From positions 266,786 to 330,785 of the forward strand of contig JBBPTG010000013.1 in NCBI GenBank assembly GCA_038093975.1: a stretch of DNA of 64,000 bases, written 5' to 3'. Of the stretch, positions 1 through 10,020 are shown piece by piece (the stretch's first letter is position 1; each line of letters begins with the position of its first letter). The notes below the pieces were generated by a model. It saw nothing but the letters and a program-made list of their open reading frames with translations. It searched no databases and was not told where the DNA came from. A program made the translations under genes and the position numbers. This DNA is from Chalciporus piperatus. Lineage: Eukaryota; Basidiomycota; Agaricomycetes; Boletales; Boletaceae.

Positions 1-748
1 AAATTTGCCTCTGGAGGTATACTCCTCCAAGCTGACGCCAACGGCAATTGGCACCCTTGTTCCTATCTCTCCCAGTCCTTTGATGATGCTGAACGGAACT
101 ACGATATCTATGATCGTGAACTCCTCGCTGTGATCCGTGCACTGAAAACCTGGCGACATTATCTCCACGGCTCTCCCTTCCCTGTCCAAGTCTTCACTGA
201 TCACAAAAACCTGACCTACTTTCGCCAACCCCAGAATCTGAACCGCCGGCAAGCCCGCTGGCTCCTCGATCTTGCTGACTTTGACCTGAAAATGATTCAT
301 GTTCCCGGCTCATCCCTCGCCGGTCCCGACGCCTTATCTAGGCGTGCGTCCTACGCTTCCCAGACCTTTCCAAACCCTTCGCCATCGCAACTGATGCCTC
401 CAAATTTGCCTCTGGGGGTATACTCCTCCAAGCTGACGCCAACGGCGATTGGCACCCCTGTTCCTATCTCTCCCAGTCCTTTGGTGATGCTGAACGGAAC
501 TACGATATCTATGATCGTGAACTCCTCGCTGTGATCCGCGCACTGAAAACCTGGCGACATTATCTCCACGGCTCTCCCTTCCCTGTCCAGGTATTCACTG
601 ATCACAAAAACCTGACCTACTTTCGCCAACCCCAGAATCTGAACCGCCGGCAAGCCCGCTGGCTCCTCGATCTTGCTGACTTTGACCTGAAAATGATTCA
701 TGTTCCCGGCTCATCCCTCGCCGGTCCCGACGCCTTATCTAGGCGTGC
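1..748 (+). repeat. 401-bp tandem duplication inside RNase H
   Basis: Bases 1-347 match 402-748 with only a few substitutions (for example gatgatgct against ggtgatgct), an offset of exactly 401 bp. The joint is at 347/348, where LSRRA runs straight into [11 protein letters not shown], the normal upstream border of RNase H. Because 401 is not a multiple of three, the first copy is out of frame with the second. The left copy begins before the window. Confidence 0.9.
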
Positions 749-2330
749 TGATCACTTTTCCACCAACGCCGATGACAATGCGGGTACCACTCTACTACCA
801 CCCTCCCTATTTGTCCGTGTCATTGACGCCGCCATGAACAACCACATTTCTAGTCTTTCCAAAGATGACCCATTTCTCCTCGCCGCATTACAAGCCATTG
901 ACGGCGATATCCCAGCGCCATTCCGATCCCGGTTGGCTGAATGGCAGATGAATAACGGCGTCCTGACCTACCAAGGTCGCGTTTACATTCCACCAGACGA
1001 AAACTTACGTCGCACTGTCGTCCAACGCTGTCATGATCACCCCACCGCCGGCCACCCGGGTTATCTCAAGACTAGACAGCTGGTTGCTGCTGAATTCTGG
1101 TGGCCTGGTCTTGCACAGTTTGTGCGCAAATATGTCGAAGGATGCGCAACCTGCCAACAGAATAAAGCGAACACACATCCAACTACTCTGCCCTTAATGC
1201 CTATACCGTCGAAGAGCTCCAAACCGTTCCAGCAAGTGTCTTGTGACCGAATCACCGACCTGCCCGTTTCCAATGGTTTCGATTCTCTATTGGTCGTGGT
1301 CGACCACGGGCATACAAAGGGGGTAATTCTCTGCCCTACTAAGAAAACTGTCACCGCCGAAGGGATCGCCTCCCTCTTTTTCCACAAAGTCTACCTGAGA
1401 TTCAGTCTTTATGACAAAATCATCAGCGACCGAGGACCACAATTCACATCCGAGTTTGCTCGTGAACTAGGACGAATCCTTGGATACGACCTTTCTCTCT
1501 CCACCGCCTACTACCATCCCCAATCTGATGGGGAAACCGAACGTGTCAATCAGGAAGTAGAAACCTATCTCCGAATCTACTGCGGAGATAACCCCATATC
1601 CTGGGCTGATTCTATCTCCCACGCTGAATTTGCACACAATCATCGACCCCACTCCGTCACCGGCAAATCCCCATTCTATCTCATGATGGGATATGAACCC
1701 CGTCCTCTTCCTTCGGTGATTGCCAACTCCGCTCTACCCGCTGTCGAACTTCGCCTTCACTCCCTCACTGCTGCCAGAGATGAAGCACTCGCCTCGCACG
1801 AGCTTGCCAGACAAGTGATGTCAGCACGAACTCGACAGAAGTTCAAACCATTCGCCAAAGGAGACAAAGTCTGGCTAGAGGCCAGAAACCTCAAACAATC
1901 CCTTACCTCCCCAAAGTTTGCCCCGAAACGAGAAGGACCCTTTACCATTACACAGGTCCTATCTCCGCTGTCTTATAAACTCCGCCTCCCACAAACGTGG
2001 AAAATCCACCCCGTGTTTCATGCTTCTCTGTTATCGCCCTATCGCGAAAACTCCATCCACGGACCGAACTTCCCAGCTCCACCACCTGACTTGATAGAAG
2101 GCGAAGAAGAGTATGAGATCGAAAAGATTCTCCGACACCGAAGTTTCTCCGGACGCCACTTGTACCTGGTTCGCTGGAAAGAATATACTGCTGACGAAGA
2201 CCGCTGGCTCAAAGAAACAGACCTTACCCACGCCAAGGATATTCTTGAAAACTATAAAAAGGCTCATCCATCCGCCTTCCCTTCTTCCTCAAGATCCCCA
2301 TCTTCTGTCAGACGCAAAACTCGCCGCTGA
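1..2330 (+). pseudogene. Ty3/Gypsy chromovirus pol, 3' part (element A)
   Basis: Polyprotein of an LTR retrotransposon, entering from the left edge inside RNase H ([29 protein letters not shown]). The frame breaks at 347/348 through an out-of-frame tandem duplication and then runs unbroken in frame 3 to the TGA at 2328-2330. Seen in order: a second RNase H copy (IATDAS at about 384, DALSRR at about 730), the integrase zinc-binding region (HDHPTAGHPG, GCATCQQNK, 1030-1165), the integrase core with its D, D and E (SCDRITDL, IISDRGPQF, ETERVNQE), and a C-terminal chromodomain (EEEYEIEKIL, YLVRWKEY, 2100-2270). The core reads STAYYHPQ, one Tyr more than the usual STAYHPQ. The LTR at 3547 resembles the one at 59951. 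Integrase and chromodomain look intact, but the element is dead as it stands because of the duplication. Confidence 0.9.
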
Positions 2331-2334
2331 AACT

Positions 2335-3501
2335 ATGTCTGCTCCTACTACCCCTTCATCTACCACTATGTCCTCCATTTCTTCTCTATCTCGTTCTTCT
2401 TCTTCTCCTACTTACCCCCCTGGTTTACTTATTCGTTCTCTACCTATTCAACCCACTCGTCCCTCCTCTCCCGAACCCGTTAGCCCAACCGTCGCTGAAG
2501 CTGGATGGAATACCACTGGTCTCCCATTAAACTCCGCTGGATGGCCGGTCTTGCAGGAAGACCTAGATGCCCCCACTCATATTGCCGCTACTCCCACTGT
2601 CAGAGTCTTACCCATTGAGTTACCACTCACCGCCCATCGTCTTCGCGACGAGTTGATGGACAATGCCATCATGGATCGTATGTCCCAATTCCTACTTGAC
2701 TCACGTCTCTCTGTACCCATTGGCACCCACCTTGACCTGGGGTCACCCCTCTTTGCCCTCTACTGTGCCTACCTGCAAGCATCCCGTCTTGCCAATCTTC
2801 CTCCTGCCCTGACAACGGTTCACCAAGCTCATTCGGAAGCTGCTTCCCTCCGCAATATCCACGGTGATCTAATTACCAACCTCAGCATTGCTCTTTATGA
2901 GCTAGGGATGCCGGAGTTTCTGGATGACCTAGACCACTACCTCAGAGAATCTGCCTCTGCAGCTCAATCTCCAACCCCTGTCATCGGAGTCTCTACCTCA
3001 TCTCTCCCCTCATCGACACCTTCCGCGTCTAGCTCCCCTTTGAACGCTGAAGAAGAAGCAGTGTTCTTTCGTGCAGAACGTAATCACATTACCTCGCAAT
3101 GACAACGGACTGGCACCATACCTCTATCCACCTCACATCCCCAGTACCACGATGCCTGCTTTGTATGTCACCGACTGGACCATATACGTGTCCACTGTCC
3201 CGTATACCAGTGTCCCACGTGCTTCCGCTGGGCACCCGGTCACATTCAAGGTCGTTGCCCACTTAGGTGTGGACAGAGACATACAACCACACCACCTGTT
3301 GCACCCTCTTCCTGTTCCCGCCGATCAACCAATACCAATCGAGCTGCTCGACGCCCCCCTCCACTCTATACCCGCATCTCGGGTGAGACTTATTCACGCG
3401 ACGACGACGACGCCACTCTCTATGACGGAGATGATCCAACCGACGATGTTGGATATGCAAACATGACCGGTTCTCCAGGTCACTACGGGTTAAGCATTTG
3501 A
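2335..3501 (+). pseudogene. Third ORF of Gypsy element A, two zinc knuckles
   Basis: An ORF lies 4 nt after the pol stop (TGA 2328-2330, ATG 2335) and before the 3' LTR. The N-terminal ~80 residues are Ser/Thr/Pro-rich. The middle is probably helical (RLRDELMDNAIMDRMSQFLL and following). One in-frame TGA sits at 3100-3102; the same frame then continues to TGA 3499-3501 and encodes two Cys/His clusters: CFVCHRLDHIRVHC (CX2CX4HX4C) and CPTCFRWAPGHIQGRC (CX2CX6HX4C). Total 389 codons including the internal stop. Such knuckles are normally found in Gag nucleocapsid, so a nucleic-acid-binding accessory or second nucleocapsid-like protein is plausible; that is inference. The TGA may be a CGA-to-TGA change. 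The short spacing would allow termination-reinitiation. Confidence 0.7.
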
Positions 3502-3546
3502 CTAGCGTTTATCTTCGTCGATGACTTGATTCTAATACGGGGGTAA

Positions 3547-3704
3547 TGTTACGATCACTCATTCTTTCCTTCCCCATTACCTTGTACTAAAGTCCTAGTC
3601 GCTGGTTCAAGTCCTGCCTAGGCCATTTATTTCTTATTTCATCTTGGTCAGCGAGTATTCCTTCATGTTCTTTCACCTTCTACACTTCGTCATCGCTGAC
3701 TCAT
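3547..3704 (+). repeat. Element A 3' LTR, truncated
   Basis: TGTTACGATCACTCATTC follows a purine-rich tract (acgggggtaa) and matches the LTR start at 59951 for about 150 bp (shared landmarks: gtcctagtcgctggttc, gtcctgcctaggcc, catcgctgactc). The match ends at about 3704, where repeat family R1 begins, so R1 cut off the rest of the LTR. Confidence 0.85.
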
Positions 3705-4195
3705 GAGCCCATTCAGCTCGTTAGGCCGTACAGCAAGGCCAGCCGATCGCCAATTAGGCCGTGCTCTACTGGCCGGCTAACGATTGGCCGCTGGTGTATG
3801 ATCACCTAGGTTAGGGATCGGCTAGTAATAGAATGTACACATAGAGTAGGGATCAGCCAATGTGCCATTGTGCCCTGGCAATGGGAATGGCCAACACAAA
3901 GGTTCCATGAGGTAGGACCTGGCCGACTGGTGCTAATCACCCAGTCCTGCCTGCATCAGGGTTCGGCCCATAGAGAATAGGGATGAGCCTCAATGTGTAG
4001 GAATGGGCCAATGGGTTGAGCCTCAATGCGTAGGGATGGGCCGATGGGTTGAGCCTCAATGTGTAGGAATGGGCCGATATTCTTATTGTCACTCGTTAGG
4101 GGTGGGCGGATGTAAAGTTAGTCCATGGGTAGGGATAAGCCAATGTGATCAGTGTCAATATTATATGGCCTACACTACATGACATTCCTCAGCCT
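3705..4195 (+). repeat. Repeat family R1, left part, with 30-bp minisatellite
   Basis: Starts gagcccattcagctc and is over 90% the same as 31738-32060. After about 250 bp it becomes a degenerate array of ~30-bp units of the type gagcctcaatgcgtaggaatgggccgat. No coding sense is seen. Parts of R1 recur inverted at 6175-6872 and 8187-8480, and forward at 31738-33700. Confidence 0.85.
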
Positions 4196-4388
4196 CTCCA
4201 ACATGTCCATCTGACGTAGCAAAGAAATCAGATGGAATATGTGTTGCCTACGAGTGTAGGCCAGAAATTCTAAGCGTTCAAACATGATCCAAGATATGGC
4301 CATCAGCGTGGCATCATCATTTCTGGCCTGTTCTTCGGCGGCTGATCCCTCCGGCGGCTGGTGTTCTCTGCGCAGCCCTTGGGCCTAA
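4196..4388. other. No recognised feature
   Basis: About 190 bp with no supported gene. It contains two short inverted pieces (ggcctacact / gagtgtaggcc) and ends in a GC-rich run that leads into the minisatellite at 4389. Confidence 0.4.
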
Positions 4389-5103
4389 CCCATGTCCCGA
4401 GCGACTCACCCGCACCACAGACGAGTTCTCAGCGACCCAAACGGCCCTCCAGTGGTCCAATCGGCCCATCCATGCCCCAATCGTCTCACCTACGCCCCGA
4501 GCGGCTCACCCATGTCCCGAGCGACTCACCCGCACCACAAACGAGTTCTCAGCGACCCAAACGGCCCATCCATGCCTCAATCGACTCACCTACACCCCGA
4601 GCGGCTCACCCATGTCCCGAGCGACTCGCCCACACCCCAAACGAGTTCTCAGCGACCCAAACGGCCCTCCAGTGCTCCAACTGGCCCATCCATGCCCCAA
4701 TCGACTCACCTACGCCCCGAGCAGCTCACCCATGGCCCGAGCGACTCACCCGCACCACAAACGAGTTAAAAAACGCGGCGGCTCCTCAGGCTGGCCACTC
4801 ATCCAGTCCGAGGACGACAATGGACAATGGACAACGACAGGAGTTAGATACTACTCATAGATACTAGTACATGGAATCAATATATTTTATTCTACTACTC
4901 GTGAACATGCAAAGAGAATTTCGCAAGTACACAAGACAGAGGCTGGTAAAACTTTTGCTTCTGTACAAGTTTGTACAGAATCGAGACTCTGTACAGTGCT
5001 GTGACTATGCTGCACAGAGGGGGACCTTTCTGTCATACTGTGACAGGAACATGCTGTGCAGAGTGCCACAGCATTGTGCAGCTCACTGAGGATTTGCTGA
5101 TGC
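4389..5103 (+). repeat. Left arm of long inverted repeat, 100-120-bp minisatellite
   Basis: Bases 4389-4770 are tandem units of 100-120 bp (unit starts at 4391, 4511, 4611 and 4731), each built from ~30-bp pieces such as tcccgagcgactcacccgca. Units read open in two frames (Pro/Ser/Arg-rich) simply because they lack stops, and I do not call a gene. Bases 4770-5103 are unique sequence. The whole stretch is repeated inverted at 6873-7600, and its right end, gatttgctgatg at 5092-5103, is the terminus of the element described at 6873-8186. This is therefore a second, 5'-truncated copy of that element. Confidence 0.8.
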
Positions 5104-5614
5104 ATGATCGCTGGAGGGAAGGTCCTGCATATCATAGGAACGTTCGGCCGTCGTTTGGGTGGCAGACTTCATGACCATCTTTCTGTTGCTTCAGGTGCAA
5201 GAGAAACAAATCCTGGTGTCAGTGCAGTCAGGAACCTTTGTTGCTGGTCATTGGCTCCTTCGGTGTGATAGGTCCCAATGATGTCGGCTCTGGGTCAATT
5301 TATCAGACATCTAAAATAGGCCCGAGGACGTCGGGTGTGAAGCTGTCAATCAGACGCTTGTCACCTTTCAGCCATGTCTGCATGTTACATCGTCCTGATG
5401 ACGTCGGATAAGAAGCTGTCAAGATATCGGCTAATGCATCCGATGTCAAGCGGCTGTTGTTCGGAGGAAGGATCTGATGGCTCTGACGTACAAATGCTTC
5501 CGCGAGTGATCAAAGGCTCCGGCCCGTTCATCTTGTCACCTATGCCCCTGGGTGGCCTGAAATATGCTAACCTGCCAATGAGGCAAACGTTATCACCAAG
5601 TATCCGATTGTACA
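5104..5614. other. Intergenic, no gene seen
   Basis: Between the element end and the KDZ fragment. Short related phrases recur (atgacgtcgg, gaagctgtca, at 5281, 5330 and 5400) but no supported coding region. It probably includes the promoter remnant of the KDZ copy. Confidence 0.4.
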
Positions 5615-6174
5615 ATGGTCAAGCCCAAGATCGAGAAGGCCACACCATGGACCCCAGTGCAAGAGGTCAAGTTTCTCAAGAAGGGATCAAAGATCAAGAT
5701 GGTCAAGCTCACCCCGCCAAGCCACAAGAGCAAAAAACACAAGGCTGCTATCCCTCAATCATCACCTCAGATGCCGAGACTAGACATGCCACTGGATCGT
5801 GGCCTCACACCAAGCACTGCTGATCGGATGTATGACGCAGCTGATGGAGAGTATGTTCTGCCTTCTTTGAAACTACCTAAACCCAAGGTATGCTCGACTG
5901 TGTGGGTGCCCAGATTTAATGACTGAGTGTATTTGGATACATTCCCCATGCAGTGGTGGACTTCCAGAAGGGTGAGAGGTAACAAGTTCGGCCGCCGGCC
6001 GAGAAACGTATGCATTGACCACAATGACAGGCAGGTCAATATGGATTATGCATTGGCACATGCTTTGGAATACAACATGGCTGGCATTCAAAGGGTGATC
6101 CTCTTCTATGACATCAATTGCCAATACATGAAGCGGCTGAGGCTGCGGCTCAAGGGCAACGAATATGTCAAACC
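5615..6174 (+). pseudogene. KDZ transposase fragment, internally deleted
   Basis: Two pieces of a Kyakuja-Dileera-Zisupton transposase. An N-terminal Lys/Pro-rich ORF starts at the ATG at 5615 and ends in YVLPSLKLPKPK, a motif that precedes the cysteine cluster in this family. It is joined near 5890 to the catalytic region: FGYIPHAVVDFQKGER, then an intron 5979-6030 (GTAACA...GACAG, 52 bp), then QVNMDYALAHAL and FYDINCQYMKRL. Splicing gives GER-QVNMDYA, matching GERQINIDYA in the copy at 12.5 kb, which supports the intron. The cysteine cluster and the MDGNF region are missing between the pieces, and the 3' part is lost at about 6174 where inverted R1 starts. Confidence 0.8.
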
Positions 6175-6872
6175 TTGCTCAGAATGCTGATAATAGCTCT
6201 GGGCTTCAGGGCGACATCGACGAGATGCAACAGAGCTTGCATGGGCAATTCGTGGAGGCAGCCATGACTTTACGAGAAATGAATAGGAGCTTGGTGCTGA
6301 CATGGAACAGGGCGAGAGGGTTGATAATGCTCACCCAATGGATTCATGAGCAGGAGGGTAGAACCCATGCAGAAGGGGTCTGGGGATAGGTAGAATATTT
6401 TAAATATGCCAGCCAAAGGACATGTACTCCAGCCGAAACTTGTATCACAGTGAGCAAATGCAGCCGGTCCTGATAAACACTCAACATTGAGGAAGCCTAA
6501 TATTACAGTACATTGTAGTCGAAATGCATGATGAGATTGAAACATAAGCATGAGCATGTATCTAAGAAGCATAACAAAATATTCTGCACAGATTGTGAGC
6601 CGATGAAGAGGAGAAGTAACTAGCTGACTCACAATGGTTCCTCGGCCGCTTTCTCAAGCTGGTGGGCAGGGTCTGTGTAGGGGTGGACATACTACATGGC
6701 AGACCCTCAGCAAGGCACCGATGACAGGGCCGAGCCAATGAGCCTCCATTGCACAAGAGCTCGTTGGCTGCCTGACACTGTTCACATAGCTCTCTACTTT
6801 GAACCTCCATTCCCAATACAGCCTCAAGGCCCCTAGGCGGCAGCCATAGGTTCGATGGTCCAGCGAGAGAGA
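6175..6872 (-). repeat. R1 fragment, inverted, with Cys-cluster ORF
   Basis: Reverse complement of 32985-33690. On the minus strand it encodes LCEQCQAANELLC...PCHRCLAEGLPC, a six-cysteine cluster CX2CX7CX8CX2CX6C close to the fungal Zn2Cys6 spacing, followed by a basic run RKRPRNHC and a GTGAGT splice donor. In this copy the ORF start lies in the neighbouring inserted element, so the minus ORF 6562-6975 is a chimera: its first ~34 codons come from the element at 6873 and the rest from R1. Confidence 0.75.
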
Positions 6873-8186
6873 GCATCAGCAAATCCTCAGTGAGCTGCAC
6901 AGTGCTGTGGCACTCTGCACAGCATGTTCCTGTCACAGTATGACAGAAAGGTCCCCCTCTGTGCAGCATAGTCACAGCACTGTACAGAGTCTCGATTCTG
7001 TACGAACTTGTACAGAAGCAAAAGTTTTACCAGCCTCTGTCTTCTGTACTTGCGAAATTCTCTTTACATGTTCACGAGTAGTAGAATAAAATATATTTAT
7101 TCTATGTACTAGTATCTATGAGTAGTATCTAACTCCTGTCGTTGTCCATTGTCCATTGTCGTCCTCGGACTGGATGAGTGGCCAGCCTGAGGAGCCGCCG
7201 CGTTTTTTAACTCGTTTGTGGTGCGGGTGAGTCGCTCGGGCCATGGGTGAGCTGCTCGGGGCGTAGGTGAGTCGATTGGGGCATGAATGGGCCAGTTGGA
7301 GCACTGGAGGGCCGTTTGGGTCGCTGAGAACTCGTTTGGGGTGTGGGCGAGTCGCTCGGGGCGTCGGTGAGTCGATCGGACCATAAATGGGCCGGTTGGA
7401 CCACTGGAGGGCCGTTTGGGTCGCTGGAGGGCCGTTTGGGTCGCTGAGAACTCGTTTGTGGTGTGGGTGAGTTGCTCAGGACATGGGTGAGCCGCTCGGG
7501 GCGTAGGTGAGTCGATTGGGGCACTAATGGGCCGGTTGGGTCGCTGATGACTCGTTTGTGGTGCGGGTGAGTCGCTTGGGACATGGGTGAGTTGTTTGGG
7601 CGGCAGGTGAATCGCTCGGGGCGTACGTGAGTTGTTTGGGATGTCAGTGAGTTGTTTTGGGCACGGATGGGCCGGTTGGACCACTGGAGGGCTGATTAGG
7701 TCACTGGTGACTTGTCGGGTGAGTCGCTCGGAGCAATGGCAGGTCGTTTGGGATGTCGGTGAGTTGTTTTTGAACACAGATGGGCCAGTTGGTGCACTCG
7801 GGACTAGTAAGTAATACTAGACAAAGAACGACAAAATGTACCAACCAAGGTCATGTGTTCCTGCGCGCGAAATTCCGCCAAGTCTCGAGGCATTAGGAAA
7901 AGAAATGCTACATTTTATTAGCATTGTAAACTAGTAATCAATGCCAATCATTTTACCTGTTTTTACTATGGAATAAACATGTAACATGTACGCTTTTTTA
8001 GTATATTAGTACTACACACTTAGACAATCACTAACTACGGGTTTCCTGGTGTACTGTAGCCTGATGAGGCCTGTGGACAGTGTGAACTTGGCCAGTGGCT
8101 GTGGCACGGCCGTGAATTGGGCCGGCGGCTGTGGTGCGGCTGTGTCGTGGGCAAATTCTGTCCCTAAATGGATGATTTGCTGATGA
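6873..8186. mobile_element. 1.3-kb TIR element inserted in R1
   Basis: Left end catcagcaaatcctcag and right end (reverse complement) catcagcaaatcatcc form a ~12-15-bp terminal inverted repeat. Outside it, R1 resumes: left flank ccagcgagagagag, right flank agatcaacaggtgacc, against uninterrupted gcgagagggagatcaac (reverse of 32970-33000). The flanks overlap by only about 2-3 bp (AG), so the target duplication is short. Inside are a unique ~330-bp segment, the 100-120-bp minisatellite (7190-7800, inverse of 4389-4780), a block like 54470-54560 (tcatgtg, cgcgcgaaatt, caagtctcgaggcattagg) and an AT-rich tail with tacgcttttttag. No transposase, so it is non-autonomous; superfamily not settled. Confidence 0.75.
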
Positions 8187-8480
8187 GATCAACAGGTGAC
8201 CGAAGAATCGGCTGAGGGGTTGATGGGCCCATGGGAGTGGGGGGGCCGGTGGGTTGGCAGCAGAGGCCAACCCTGAGACGCATGACGCAACTATCCCTAC
8301 CCATTGAGGCTCAACCCATTGGGCCATTCCTACACATTGACACTGATTGCATCGGCCCATCCCTACACATTGAGGCTCAAGCTATTGACCCATTCCTACA
8401 CATTGAGGCTCAATGCATCGGCCCATTCCTACACATTGACACTGATTGCATCAGCCCATTCCCGGGTTTACGATAGCCCG
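8187..8480 (-). repeat. R1 fragment and minisatellite, inverted
   Basis: Bases 8187-8290 are the reverse complement of 32870-32985. Bases 8290-8470 are seven or so ~30-bp minisatellite units in the opposite orientation to those at 3990 and 32000. This stretch joins 6175-6872 as one R1 copy once the TIR element is taken out. Its right border at about 8480 cuts into the pseudogene that follows. Confidence 0.8.
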
Positions 8481-8499
8481 CTTTGCGGCTGTCAACGAT

Positions 8500-9038
8500 G
8501 GATAGGCACTGAACAACCATCTGCAGAGATGTAGTTCATGACAGCAGTGAGGTGGAATTCGAAAATAGGGATCAAGGGGGAGGTCGATGACGAATCAATA
8601 ACATCAACCTTACGCGAATCAAGGCGGAATGTGGTGATGGTTCTAATAGACCCGGATGTGTATAGCGAGGAAGAAAATGTGGCCACGACCGTATAGCCTT
8701 GCTTCAACACAAAGTCGAACAAGGGGGAGGATTGATAACGAGGGACATAGAGGTCCAAGTCGTTCGTCTCCCAACACTGATTCTCCACCCAATGCAACAA
8801 ACGGAGGACAGCGGATCCTGATATTACGCCGGTCGAGTGCTGAAGTGCTGAAGTGGCTTAAGATGTGATGTTCCAGCAAATCGGAAACGCACACATGATG
8901 GTAGTGATTGGAAGCAGCGAACGCCATAAGACTGGGGAGTGGAAGAAAGTCAAGCATATGTTCTCTAATGTATTTGCTTGAGAGGAAAATCGAGCAGAAC
9001 ATCATAGCGTTGAAAAAGGGGTTCGACGAACCACACAT
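8500..9038 (-). pseudogene. F-box-like / nucleotidyltransferase-fold protein, frameshifted
   Basis: The minus strand reads in two frames. The N-terminal part, from the ATG at 9038, has an F-box-like helical stretch (FLPLPSLMAFAASNHYHH, then LLEHHILSHF). After one frameshift near 8845 comes STGVISGSAVLRLLHWVE, TNDLDLYVPRY, FDFVLKQGY and FHLTAVMNYISADG. The pattern hGS followed by DhDh (ISGS...DLDLY) is the nucleotidyltransferase-fold signature, and the combination with an F-box-like start is seen in a multicopy agaricomycete family. The C-terminus is cut at about 8500 by R1. Function unknown; no GTP/ATP-transfer claim is made. Confidence 0.6.
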
Positions 9039-9143
9039 CCAACTTAAAGACTTGGTAAGACAGTGGTAACGGGTTTTTCCGCTTCTCCTTTAATTTTTCA
9101 CGACCGAGACAATGGATCCATCCCCAACAAAGAGCGAACCAGC

Positions 9144-10020
9144 ATGTTATTATCACGCCCCATCAGTACTACCAAACATAACAACACTAAAACAGTCACC
9201 GCCTACATGCGGGGAAACGGACTACTGGAAGGATTTATTACCCTTCAACTGAAACACTTCCCTGCAAAGGATATCACCTATCTGGTAGATGCCGACGACG
9301 AGCTTTTCATGGCTCGAAAGACCAAGAAGGCAATCTTTGTCAACCAAGATGATTCAAGAGAAGACAACTTTGAAATGGTCGCACTTTACGATGTAGGCCT
9401 TCAGCAAGCCCCCAATGGTCTGATCAAATGTCCATACCTGATTCTCCGAAGAAACGCCATAGATAAGAATTACGAAGACTTGACAACCGATCATAAATTC
9501 GATATCATAACGACCATACAAAGGTGAGCTTGAAAAAATCACCTTTTTAAACTACTCAACGACAACAGTCTTCAGGAAGAACAGGGAACCTTTTCAGGCA
9601 GGCGTGTCAGGCGTGTCGTAACAGCGTACTACATTGCGGCTGGGCGTTGGAGTGGACTGGTCCCAGTGATTATTGCTGAAGCAGAAAATGGAAACTTTCA
9701 AGTCCCAACAATCCATATGTTCCTCCCCAATAGAGACCGCGTCAAGACGTGCGTCGTTGAGGTCGATAGCGGTGTCAGTTTCAAGCGCTTCTTTTGTATT
9801 CTCGATCGCACCCTGCACAACAACGGAACTAAAGACTGTCCTTACCTCCTATTCCGGTTTGGAGGCGGGTATCTCGTACAACACGCCACAGAGGACAATA
9901 TTGTAGAAGTAGCTGAAGTCCTGCAAAGGTGAGCGCTCCACAAGTTCACCTCGATCTCGTTAACAAATACATGTGTCTACCAGATTAAAGGTTGAGCTTG
10001 ACAACGAGACGGAACAATGA
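9144..10020 (+). CDS. Three-exon gene, 258 aa, internal two-fold repeat
   Basis: Exons 9144-9523, 9569-9928 and 9984-10020; introns GTGAGC...ACAG (45 bp) and GTGAGC...CCAG (55 bp). Spliced length is 777 nt, in frame, ending in TGA. The ATG at 9144 is the first in frame; the frame is open further upstream to 9063 without another ATG. Both introns interrupt the same place, after a Gln-Arg at the end of a ~110-residue unit. The two units share the ending CPYL-I/L-LRR or CPYLLFR, then an acidic stretch and a helix ending in QR, so the protein is an internal duplication. I do not recognise the family. It lies tail to tail with nothing and 100 bp from the start side of the pseudogene at 8500-9038 (divergent). 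Confidence 0.65.

Noticed and set aside
3071..3466. ORF of 131 codons following element A ORF3
   Set aside because: The other frame of the same bases encodes the two zinc knuckles, so this is a shadow.
3990..4190. Regular ~30-bp repeats that could be mistaken for a CRISPR array
   Set aside because: Units are contiguous without unique spacers, recur at 32000 and 8300, and the genome is eukaryotic: a minisatellite.
4361..4867. Long Pro/Ser/Arg ORFs in two frames
   Set aside because: They are translations of a stop-poor 100-120-bp minisatellite; open in several frames and on the inverted copy at 7109-7777.
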